A stretch of 49,783 nucleotides of DNA. Origin: Caldifarciminota bacterium. GTDB taxonomy: Bacteria; Hydrothermota; Tepidihabitantia; SM23-42. Below are positions 41,901-49,128 of the stretch, piece by piece. The DNA lies in NCBI GenBank assembly GCA_016936155.1, contig JAFGPO010000136.1:1-49783 (forward strand), given 5' to 3'. Every line of letters starts with the position of its first letter. Within the stretch, counting starts at the first letter, position 1. Below the pieces are notes generated by a model. The model made no database searches. It saw only the letters and a program-made list of their open reading frames with translations, and was not told the origin of the DNA. A program made the translations under genes and the position numbers.

Positions 41901-44617
41901 TTCGTGGTGTGTACGGTGCTGTCCTGTAATTCAGAGATCCATTCGTACCTGCCCTCAACACCTGCTTTGCGCACACTCACCCATTGCCGCCGGATGATCT
42001 CGATCTTCAAGTCCTTGCCGGCTTCGATCGTACCATTGGGCAGCGTGGTGATGAACTCAAAGTCGATCGGCGATTTGACATCCATGAACGTAGTTTTGGG
42101 GCGGATCCCGATGTAGTATTCACCCTTATGGACCAGGCAATTGGTGCGCCCGGACAGGGTCTGGCGGTTCTGTGCCGTGACCGTGCCTTCGAGCGTGAGG
42201 AGCATGGTTCGTTTAACCTTTTCGTGTTCTAATTTTTGCGCGACCTGGATCAGTCCTTTCTTATCCAGTTTGTCGTGTCCTGATGCGATGACACCTTCGA
42301 ATTCCCACTCATCATCATACCATGAATACGTGGGACCGAAACGGAAGCCTTTGTGTCCTGGCGGACGGTAGTAAGAGTTGTTGAGCAGGATCGTCCAATC
42401 CACCTCCTCGCCGCTCATCGGCCCGCCGTACAGGTACCACCCTTTTATTTTTCCGGCAAAAACATCCCCAAAGGTATATTCTTCCTTGTCGCACGTGGCT
42501 TTCACCTCAAACTGCGCAGGACGGTAGGCTTCGACACGGAATGAACCGTAAAACGTGACCTCATCGTCTACGCCGGGGTCGACCGCGATTTCATACCATC
42601 CGGTCGGTGCGTCAGATGCGATAGAGAGTTTTTTGTTGAACGATCCGAACGCGTTCAATGATATGTCGTCATTATAGATCTCATCCCCGCGGGAATTATA
42701 AATGATCATTGAGATTGACCTGAACGCGGTGGGTATTTGCCACTTGCCGCGTATCTTATCCCGGATAATGCCCTTGATATACACATCCTCGCCGGCTTTG
42801 TAAATGCCCCGCTCCGTGAAAATAAATCCCCGGTACCGTTCGGGTTCCGGATCCCAATCATAGGATATCCCGAAATCGTACGGGTAGATCCCGGTACCGT
42901 CATCAGAGACTATGAACGCTTCATCGTTCCCCTGCCGGGCAAAGACCCATACGCGCGGCTTGGACCATCGGCTTTCCGGCACGATGCCCAGTTGTTTCCA
43001 TCCCGGTGTTTCGGCGATGCCCTTATCGTCTGCAAAGCCCTGCCAGAGCACACGGTTGCCGTTGTCCCGGATCTCGATCCGCGCATGCGGGAGAGGCTGG
43101 CCGCCTTTTAAAGACGTGACCCAGATGATATTATTTTCTGAGGAGAACTTACCGGTTATCCCGATATTCGTAACCTGAAGGAGGCCGCGGAAATACTGGC
43201 GGTTGTAGCGCACCTGTTTCTGCGCATCGATCTCGAAGAACACAAAACCGTCCGGTCTTCCCTGAAGTACGTCATTAAGTTCCAGGGGTACCGTGATCTT
43301 TTCATTGCGTTTACCGCTGTTGGTCCAGATGTCATCCACATCGTAGGTGAACCGCGGGTTCCAGGATTGGTAACCATAAAAGACATCGTTCGAAGTCAGG
43401 GTTGGGATGATTTCATCACGGTTGAGCAGTGCCATTTTTCTACGGACGCGCGATACATTGATAAAGGTGACCGGGTGACGTTTGTCCGCGTATGATTCAA
43501 CCGTTCCTTTCCCGGTTGCGGTGTAGATATTTGGATCATAATCAGTGGTCTTAAATGTAGCGGTTTCGTTCTTGCCTAATTTTTGTTCAAATCGGTCTTT
43601 TAAATTTTTGTCGATCGTGACTTTGTATTTTGTGTCCGGTTTAAGATCAAGGTAAAGGTATAAACGGTAGGAGGAGTGCGTCCAGTTGAAGTAGTGCTCC
43701 GGAATCTTGACTTCAGGCGTGAAGGTGATATGCTCAAGCAGGTCCTTGTAAATAACCGGATTAGAAAAATTGAAAACAATGCTCTCCTGAGGATTCATTA
43801 CTTCCTCATCCAAACCTTCAAAACGGAAATGATTATAGGTGGAGAACATGAGTGTGCGTTCGTGCTCCATGCCATGATCGCCTAATGCAGCGGGCAGACC
43901 CTCTCTCAGTGTGACCATGACCTCGCTTTCAATGGGCAGGTCATGATCCGGATCGATGACAATGGTCTTTTCCGGCTTCCAGTACGAGCCGCGGTCCTTT
44001 TGTTCGGCATCGGTCATTCCTCGTACTTTGAACGCATGCCGTTTTTCAAAACCATTATTGTCCCGGGTTTTTAATTCGATATACTGCCTGGCTTTATCCG
44101 GCGCCATATGCTGGTTAAAGAGGAGGTAGATAGTGTGATCGAGCTCCACCCATGTTGCGCTATTGTACGGATTTGAGTTGATAAGGTCAGGCCGTGCCGT
44201 GGTAAACTCCCACGAGTAATCCTTTTTCAGCGTCGATCCCATGAGTGATTGAGTGCCGCGCGGCACAATACACGTATATTCAGTGCCCCCGACCAGAGGT
44301 TCGTCCGGAATGAAATAAAGTGTGGAGGTACCACGCCAGCGATACCGTCCTTTGATCTCGGGTGATATGTTCAACGGCCCTTTGGATTCGAATTCCGGTA
44401 CACCCTCGAGCGGAACCATGGGCTGGTTGAATGACACCATGATCTCGCGCACTTCGGCAAGGTGCTCAGTACCGCCAGCTGGAGCAACGTACAGCACTGC
44501 GACATCGCGTTTTTCCCCTTCGGGGATCTCAAATCCTGCTTCAGAGGAAGATTTTTTCGGACAGGATATCGTACAAATCAATAATAAAACAACGGGTATA
44601 AAAATGAATTTTTTCAT
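38939..44617 (-). CDS. Alpha-2-macroglobulin family lipoprotein with thioester motif
   Basis: This 1892-residue lipoprotein (lipobox CTISC, Cys19) is a bacterial alpha-2-macroglobulin. Multiple beta-sandwich (MG) domains fill the first two thirds. GGGGPGAAFAYRTEF and ITFRLPDNLTTFRIMATAQT mark the A2M junction near the bait region. The thioester motif CLEQ is at 1390-1393, followed by an alpha-helical thioester domain and a C-terminal receptor-like part. Bacterial homologues trap proteases in the periplasm. A Tyr/Asp-rich low-complexity insertion lies at about 1800-1825. The start is ATG at 44617 (GGAGG 4 nt upstream), not the ATG six codons earlier. No penicillin-binding pbpC partner is adjacent. 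Confidence 0.9.
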   Translation of the reverse strand: MKKFIFIPVVLLLICTISCPKKSSSEAGFEIPEGEKRDVAVLYVAPAGGTEHLAEVREIMVSFNQPMVPLEGVPEFESKGPLNISPEIKGRYRWRGTSTLYFIPDEPLVGGTEYTCIVPRGTQSLMGSTLKKDYSWEFTTARPDLINSNPYNSATWVELDHTIYLLFNQHMAPDKARQYIELKTRDNNGFEKRHAFKVRGMTDAEQKDRGSYWKPEKTIVIDPDHDLPIESEVMVTLREGLPAALGDHGMEHERTLMFSTYNHFRFEGLDEEVMNPQESIVFNFSNPVIYKDLLEHITFTPEVKIPEHYFNWTHSSYRLYLYLDLKPDTKYKVTIDKNLKDRFEQKLGKNETATFKTTDYDPNIYTATGKGTVESYADKRHPVTFINVSRVRRKMALLNRDEIIPTLTSNDVFYGYQSWNPRFTYDVDDIWTNSGKRNEKITVPLELNDVLQGRPDGFVFFEIDAQKQVRYNRQYFRGLLQVTNIGITGKFSSENNIIWVTSLKGGQPLPHARIEIRDNGNRVLWQGFADDKGIAETPGWKQLGIVPESRWSKPRVWVFARQGNDEAFIVSDDGTGIYPYDFGISYDWDPEPERYRGFIFTERGIYKAGEDVYIKGIIRDKIRGKWQIPTAFRSISMIIYNSRGDEIYNDDISLNAFGSFNKKLSIASDAPTGWYEIAVDPGVDDEVTFYGSFRVEAYRPAQFEVKATCDKEEYTFGDVFAGKIKGWYLYGGPMSGEEVDWTILLNNSYYRPPGHKGFRFGPTYSWYDDEWEFEGVIASGHDKLDKKGLIQVAQKLEHEKVKRTMLLTLEGTVTAQNRQTLSGRTNCLVHKGEYYIGIRPKTTFMDVKSPIDFEFITTLPNGTIEAGKDLKIEIIRRQWVSVRKAGVEGRYEWISELQDSTVHTTKVKTGEQAVIKSFTPEQTGYYIISAEGKDAKGNTIITSTYFYATGKGYFSWRKTDDDKIEIVPDEDEYKPGDVARILVKSPYEKAFALVTIEREFVLERFTQELVGSSDVIEIPISQDYLPNVYVSVILVQGRTGFDKFNEEGEDIAKPSFKIGYTNLRIDAESKHLDIKISTDKEEYKPRDSVTVRVRIKSNTGKGEPSEVVLAVVDVGVLNLIGFETPDPFPYFYGSRPLSVETAESRLHIIGQRSYDEKGESRGGGGGPGAAFAYRTEFLTTAYYNPTLQTDKNGEAVITFRLPDNLTTFRIMATAQTKHASFGAGETNIRVKKPLLLLEALPRFARLGDEFEAGVVIHNNTKQNGTVAIEASVDNITLVGDRSGNVEIPDGEEQEVRFLFHAEQVGKATFRFKANLGSESDGIELSIPVIQPRLTEAVALYSQTLDNAAEALTVPTDIFKDVGYVEFTTSSSALVGLEGGIEYLIRYPYECLEQKTSCILPFILAEELINTFELSELKNKDLRTYVKDALREFKEFQHYNGGFKYWPDSWRPSPWLTAYVMYALAMAKRQGYSIDQDMASQALEYLKDVLRRNGTDWEYPYSINVQLTTKSFVLYALALWNSYDHGYMSTLFEKRDQISLFGKTMLLKTAHIYGNSYHTNELRRILLNKIKMSPTTAHFEEPDETGMSWIWHSNVRTTALILQAMLETGGEFPHAEKIIKWLVTERKIGRWRSTQENIYVFDAFNTYFDIYEKQTPDFTARIYLENKEIVKEVFKGRALEIRRTEIPIADIAQGKELPVNIQKQGEGRLYYGMRMLYAPKRELKPRDEGLAVFKVIEPLVEGSPGEELTAGEIYKITLSVITPQERNFVVVDDPLPAGLEVINTSFDTESRQTLSYMASDEQQEYTDYYDDYYYEDDYYDNYYYRSWGTFDHWEIYDDKVLLFADALYAGEHTFSYLARAMTYGTFTMPPTKAEEMYTPEVFGYNRQRTLSIK

Positions 44618-44635
44618 ACTACCTCCATAGGGCAT

Positions 44636-44663
44636 AGTGTAACGAAAAAGAAGGGTAAGTCAA
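44636..44663 (-). promoter_or_regulatory. Alpha-2-macroglobulin promoter
   Basis: Minus-strand TTGACT (44663-44658) and TACACT (44641-44636) are 16 bp apart. The leader contains a GGAGG ribosome binding site. Confidence 0.6.
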
Positions 44664-44675
44664 TAAAGTACAGTA

Positions 44676-44741
44676 GACGCTATGCGCTAAGCGCTGGACG
44701 CTGCAGAACAGCGCGAACCGAAGGCAGAAGGCGGTAAGCAG
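44676..44741 (+). repeat. CGTA/CGCT-type repeat segment
   Basis: GACGCTATGCGCTAAGCGCT and the following GCGCGAACCGAAGGCAGAAG share the GCGAACCG/GGCAGAGG blocks of the long repeat copies, in diverged form. Confidence 0.55.
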
Positions 44742-44760
44742 AAAAATCCAGAATTTGTAA

Positions 44761-44797
44761 CTGTCTGATTCATCAGACAGAGCCCGATAAATCGGGC
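44761..44797. repeat. Two tandem perfect hairpins
   Basis: CTGTCTGA-TTCA-TCAGACAG (44761-44780) is a perfect 8-bp stem. GCCCGA-TAAA-TCGGGC (44782-44797) is a perfect 6-bp stem. They lie downstream of the YkuD gene; there is no T-run. The pair looks like a repetitive intergenic palindrome. Confidence 0.6.
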
Positions 44798-44887
44798 ATA
44801 TACCATGTTTTTAACGTTACTAACGCACCGACGCTCGTAACATTCTTCTCAGTAAATGACCAGTAACGAATGACTATTAACAGCTTA

Positions 44888-46417
44888 TCAGAACCGTTTC
44901 AAATCGTTCTTCGTGAAGGTCCACTCCGGCGTGTACAGGGTGTCGCCGAAAGCGAGCCGGTACCAGGGACTCAAGGCCGGTTCATCCAGATTATTTAAGA
45001 TATGGATATCCTGGGCAGGCATGTAACTCTGGGCAAGCAGAAAGACCCTTTCTTTTGTGACCGGATGTTCGGCCATGTCGACGACGATGACCGCGTGACC
45101 CGGGAATCCGCCCTGGATGAAGATGTCACCGATGTCCATGGAATCTATGTCGGATACGGTGTTCAATTGTTGGCTCAACGAGTACGAACCGGCATATGCA
45201 TAGATGAACTCAAGATAGCCGGTCAAGGCGGCATATGAGGAGTCGACTGCCGCGGTCCGGTCCCAGGCGATAACGCTGCCGCTCAGATAAGGGCGGGATC
45301 CATTGATCCATGTACGGAATGAAACTTTGTCGCCGTTGGTTATTCGGAACGCGATCGCGTCATATGCCTTAATCGAATAGTTGAACTCAGCATACAGACG
45401 CATGATCGCATCCGCACACTGCTGGAGATCCTTGTTGCCGATCGGGATATCAATAACTGCCGCGTGCCCTCCCTGGTAGGATTTTAGCGCTCCGTTGTAC
45501 AACCTAACCGCGGGATTGCCCGGCTTCAATGGAAGATGCCGCAACCACGATGAAAAGGATACGGACGAAGCGAGTGTGCGATAAAAACCATCCGGCAACA
45601 AAATACGATCCAGAAGGCGATCGGTCGTAGTATACTCTGCCAACCAGAAGTATTTAAAAAGTTGATTCTTGAAGACATATTGTCCTGTGTCATTAATATC
45701 ATAATCGAGCGCACTGCGCGTGACGATAAAGGTATCATATCCCTGTTTGAGATCAAACCAGAAAGACCGCAAAGATGCATTGTCCTGCATAAGTTTCTGA
45801 AGCATGTTCATACCGGTGGAATTCATGCGCGTGGGAAAGATATAGACCGGGATGTGCGTCTGTCCGCCTGATCGTGTATCGACACAGGTGATATACAACT
45901 CTTCAATCGCGTCATCCCCGATCGGTATGCAGCCGATAGTGACATAGCTCCCGTGGATGCGGATTTCCCCACCCGGGTTATTGAACGGGCTTTGGATCCG
46001 GTCTGATTTATTAGGGTAGCTTACGAGCATGGATAAATGAAAATTCGAGTGCGGATTGAAGTGGGTGATGGTGTAAAAACCTTCAGGGATCTGCATGTCA
46101 CCCTGTTTGCGCTTTGGACCCAACGTGCCGCAGTAGGCCGTGAATGGATACTGTTTGATGAGGGTAAACGTGTTCGTGGTTTCGGGTCGAGCCCAGAGTT
46201 CCAAAATCTGTTCATGTTTATATGCAACGATCAATATATTGTAGGGTGGATAATCAATGCCTTTACTATGAAGAAGCGAATCGAGGTATGTTTCTTTATT
46301 CTCGCGTGCCTGGCTGACGCGGGGAAAACGGTTCTGTTCCTCTCTGAACGTCTGGCTAAATAACAAGGAGAGCATGGCGCAGATGAAAGGCACGGCTCGT
46401 CTGATGAATGGTCGCAC
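44888..46417 (-). CDS. YkuD L,D-transpeptidase fused to a DUF4846 domain
   Basis: Residues 5-21 form a signal peptide. Residues about 58-190 are an L,D-transpeptidase (YkuD, YafK-like) domain with the catalytic HGSYVTIGC (His155, Cys163), which remodels peptidoglycan or attaches proteins to it. Residues about 270-505 resemble DUF4846, for example ILLPDGFYRTLASSVSFSSW and GGHAAVIDIPIG. The fusion is unusual to my knowledge. The start is GTG at 46417, overlapping the stop of the upstream receiver-like gene by 1 bp. The product should be periplasmic. Confidence 0.8.
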   Translation of the reverse strand: MRPFIRRAVPFICAMLSLLFSQTFREEQNRFPRVSQARENKETYLDSLLHSKGIDYPPYNILIVAYKHEQILELWARPETTNTFTLIKQYPFTAYCGTLGPKRKQGDMQIPEGFYTITHFNPHSNFHLSMLVSYPNKSDRIQSPFNNPGGEIRIHGSYVTIGCIPIGDDAIEELYITCVDTRSGGQTHIPVYIFPTRMNSTGMNMLQKLMQDNASLRSFWFDLKQGYDTFIVTRSALDYDINDTGQYVFKNQLFKYFWLAEYTTTDRLLDRILLPDGFYRTLASSVSFSSWLRHLPLKPGNPAVRLYNGALKSYQGGHAAVIDIPIGNKDLQQCADAIMRLYAEFNYSIKAYDAIAFRITNGDKVSFRTWINGSRPYLSGSVIAWDRTAAVDSSYAALTGYLEFIYAYAGSYSLSQQLNTVSDIDSMDIGDIFIQGGFPGHAVIVVDMAEHPVTKERVFLLAQSYMPAQDIHILNNLDEPALSPWYRLAFGDTLYTPEWTFTKNDLKRF

Positions 46418-47106
46418 TACTTCTCTCTTTTTGCCGAACGCTCGAGTTGCCGGATGTACTTAACCAGAAGATCGTATTTTTTCTTCAAATCTTTGTACAT
46501 TATCTCATAATTTTGCTGTTTGCTCTGTTTTGCATCGTTTTCCGTTTCAGTAAGCAACTTTTTGATCAGGGGGAGTACTTCTTCCATATCCTTTGCGAAC
46601 TTGCCGAGTTTCGAGCCTTCAATCGCCATAATAAAACCTTCTTGCTTTAACCATTGTTGAACATTTGGTATGGACCGTGATTCTTCGCCTCTAAGCCAGT
46701 TCTCCTGAGCGGTTTTCATGTCTGCAATGACATTAGGATATACAGTCCGCACTGCATCAATGTATCGCTCCGGGAAACTGTTATCTTCACTGTCGTATTT
46801 GACTAGTTTCTGCACAACTTTGTTCGCTTCGAATTCCTCCATAAGTTTTTCATCACCCCGTTTGTAAAGGGCAATAATCGGAGGTATCTCGATATAGAGT
46901 TTCTGACATAAACGAAAGAGCGTACCTTTTATGAGGATCTCCCTTAACAGGCGTATATTCGCAATAATGAGGGCGATTTTATTCCTGAATTTTGCGAGCA
47001 TTTCGAGCGATTCATTGTAGGTAGTGACACCAAGAATTCGTTCTCTCGTTAAAAGGTCGCATATGCGCTTTCGGATGGCTGTATTGGGTTCAATGAATAG
47101 GATCAC
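46417..47106 (-). CDS. Degenerate response-regulator receiver with coiled coil
   Basis: The first 120 residues have receiver-like spacing (MILFIEPNTAIRKRICDLL, then LIIANIRLLREIL), but the acidic pocket reads Glu-Pro and the phosphoacceptor Asp position reads Asn. It is thus a pseudo-receiver. The C-terminal 100 residues are charged and helical and end in a coiled coil (KDLKKKYDLLVKYIRQLE). No DNA-binding domain is seen. The GTG start at 47106 lies about 4 nt after the predicted transcript start, so it is leaderless. It is followed by the YkuD gene in one operon. Confidence 0.6.
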   Translation of the reverse strand: MILFIEPNTAIRKRICDLLTRERILGVTTYNESLEMLAKFRNKIALIIANIRLLREILIKGTLFRLCQKLYIEIPPIIALYKRGDEKLMEEFEANKVVQKLVKYDSEDNSFPERYIDAVRTVYPNVIADMKTAQENWLRGEESRSIPNVQQWLKQEGFIMAIEGSKLGKFAKDMEEVLPLIKKLLTETENDAKQSKQQNYEIMYKDLKKKYDLLVKYIRQLERSAKREK

Positions 47107-47115
47107 AGTATTGTA

Positions 47116-47143
47116 ATTATAGAACTGGAAGCCACTGTGTCAA
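47116..47143 (-). promoter_or_regulatory. Promoter for the receiver-like/YkuD operon
   Basis: Minus-strand TTGACA (47143-47138) and TATAAT (47121-47116) are 16 bp apart, both perfect; leaderless start at GTG 47106. Confidence 0.75.
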
Positions 47144-47179
47144 GATAATATAAGGGAAAAAGCAATCCGTCCGGTTATT

Positions 47180-48469
47180 TCAATGGTCAGGTTGAACCGT
47201 GGGATCAAATCCGATATACTCCTGGAAATCCCGGTTCAGGAAGAGCGGTATGAAAAAGATGAGATTGATGATGAAACTTCCGGCAATTACCAGTCTGACT
47301 GAGAATACTTCTGCGAGAATGCCGCCGATCGCGAACGCGATCGGCGTAAGAGCACCGGCTATGCTCGTGAGTAACCCGAATACCTTGCCGCGTTTATTCT
47401 GGGGTGTGGTCATCTGCATGACCGCCATGATGAAGGAATTCAAGATGGAATTGCATGCCCCGACAATGAAGGCGAGGAATGCCATGAGCGGAAAGATGAG
47501 GCAGAGTGGTATCAGGATCAGTCCGATGCTCACGACCACCCCGCAGAGAACGAAGATACGGAAACGCTGTGCCGGTTTGATGGACACGGTCGAGGCAAGC
47601 ACGTAACCAAGGAACAGACCGCCCGTGAAAAATCCCATGAATAAACCGTACAGACCCGGACCAAGATGCGGCTGCTGTTCGAATAGAGGAAGAAAGAGCA
47701 TGATGCCGATGTTCGAGAAGAAGTTGAGGACCCCGGCGAGGATCATGACAAGACGCAAACCCTTGTAGTCCCAGATGAACGAAAATCCATCCCGCAGATC
47801 TTTGAAAAACGACCACTCAGTAGTTGTGTGCACGAGTTTCGGAATTTTGATAATACACTCAGTGACCGCCGAAAAGACGTACGATACCCCGTTGAACAAG
47901 AACATGAACGGCGCGCCGAGCACTGCGTAGAGGAACCCGCCCCCTGAATTGCCGATAATGCCTGATCCGGTATACAGTATACTGAACAGTGAATTCGCCT
48001 GAACCAATTTGTCTTTGGGTACGATATCCGGGATACTGCTGCTCACAGACGGGTTGAAGAACGCGCCGCATACACTGATAATGATACCAGCGACAAAGAC
48101 CATCCAGATTTGTATGATCCCGGTATATGTTGCGATGCCGATCCCTACGACTATGAGGCCGCGCAGGGCATCCATGAACACGAGGATCCATTTGCGGTTG
48201 CTCCGGTCAACGATCACGCCCGCACACGGCGCAATGAGCACCCGGGGCAGGGACGAAACCGCCATGAGCGTGCCCATGATCGCAGTCGAGCCGGTTACCG
48301 AGAGGATCCAAAAACCAAGTGCGATCGCATACACGGTATCGCCGAGTGCAGAGACAAGCTGTCCCTGCCAGAGCAGCACAAAATTCCAGTTCCACAGTTT
48401 CAAATGTGTATTTGGTTGCGGCTGTGCCGGCGATGAGGTTTCGTCCGATTCAATCCGGCTTGAGTTCAT
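47180..48469 (-). CDS. Major facilitator superfamily transporter (EntS/MFS_3-like)
   Basis: The 429-residue protein has about 12 hydrophobic segments and a conserved start LWNWNFVLLWQGQLVSALGDTVYAIALGFW, typical of the enterobactin-exporter/macrolide-efflux branch of the MFS. The loop motif GVIVDRSNRKWILVFMDALRG near residue 85 is the MFS signature A-like region. It probably exports small molecules by proton antiport; substrate is unknown. The ATG at 48469 lies 7 nt after the -10 box, so it is leaderless. Confidence 0.85.
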   Translation of the reverse strand: MNSSRIESDETSSPAQPQPNTHLKLWNWNFVLLWQGQLVSALGDTVYAIALGFWILSVTGSTAIMGTLMAVSSLPRVLIAPCAGVIVDRSNRKWILVFMDALRGLIVVGIGIATYTGIIQIWMVFVAGIIISVCGAFFNPSVSSSIPDIVPKDKLVQANSLFSILYTGSGIIGNSGGGFLYAVLGAPFMFLFNGVSYVFSAVTECIIKIPKLVHTTTEWSFFKDLRDGFSFIWDYKGLRLVMILAGVLNFFSNIGIMLFLPLFEQQPHLGPGLYGLFMGFFTGGLFLGYVLASTVSIKPAQRFRIFVLCGVVVSIGLILIPLCLIFPLMAFLAFIVGACNSILNSFIMAVMQMTTPQNKRGKVFGLLTSIAGALTPIAFAIGGILAEVFSVRLVIAGSFIINLIFFIPLFLNRDFQEYIGFDPTVQPDH

Positions 48470-48476
48470 GGGAGGT

Positions 48477-48504
48477 ATTATACTGCTTTCGTGGTATTTC
48501 GCAA
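48477..48504 (-). promoter_or_regulatory. MFS transporter promoter
   Basis: Minus-strand TTGCGA (48504-48499) and TATAAT (48482-48477) are 16 bp apart; the ATG at 48469 is 7 nt beyond. Confidence 0.55.
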
Positions 48505-48555
48505 GGACTCGTGCGCTCGCGGGTGCGGGAGTGCGGGGGAAGAATAATGTGTGCG

Positions 48556-49128
48556 CTACTTTACCGCGGTTGCCAGGTAGCGGTCCGGTTTATCCAGTAT
48601 CTCAATATCCTTGAATCCCGCCTGCACCATAAGGGCATGCATTTCCGGTGTTGTCGGTATCAAGTCATGTTCGATCGCTCCGCCGTGCGATGTATGGAAA
48701 CTATTGATCGCCTCTCTCGATGCAGCGTGGAAAATATTGATCCTGCCGCCGGGTTTCAGGACATCATAGAGTTCAACCAATGCCTGTGTCTTGTCATTGA
48801 TATGCGGGAATACGGCAAAGAGAATGGCACGGTCGAATCCACTGCGGCTGAAGGGAAGCGCGCACACATCAGTCTGTACAAGCATACCCTTTGCGCCGTG
48901 TTTCTGCCGCGCGTTTTGCAGCATCTTGAATGAAATGTCGATCGCAATGTATGGCGAATTCTTGAAAAAGGGAAAGAGTATGCCGGTGCCGGTCCCGACA
49001 TCGAGAATGAACTCATTATCGCGAATAGCGAGCGCCTGGATCAGCGATCCGATCTTCGTGATCTGCTCTGGATCGCGGTCCGCGTCCCAGGTATCGGCGT
49101 GGCTGTCGAAGAACTCACGCTGGTTCAT
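48556..49128 (-). CDS. SAM-dependent class I methyltransferase
   Basis: The 190-residue protein has a Rossmann methyltransferase core: motif I ILDVGTGTGILFPF, then an AIDISFKML acidic loop and the VLKPGGRINIFHAAS motif. The N-terminal REFFDSHADTWD is common in methyltransferases of this type. The start is ATG at 49128, giving a normal family N-terminus; a longer frame upstream lies inside the metal permease gene. It overlaps that gene by 14 bp. The substrate is unknown, though linkage to a metal ABC permease is noted. Confidence 0.85.
   Translation of the reverse strand: MNQREFFDSHADTWDADRDPEQITKIGSLIQALAIRDNEFILDVGTGTGILFPFFKNSPYIAIDISFKMLQNARQKHGAKGMLVQTDVCALPFSRSGFDRAILFAVFPHINDKTQALVELYDVLKPGGRINIFHAASREAINSFHTSHGGAIEHDLIPTTPEMHALMVQAGFKDIEILDKPDRYLATAVK

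Noticed and set aside
2282-44741. CRISPR-like array from the CGTA repeats
   Set aside because: Copies are kilobases apart, in both orientations and without regular spacers.
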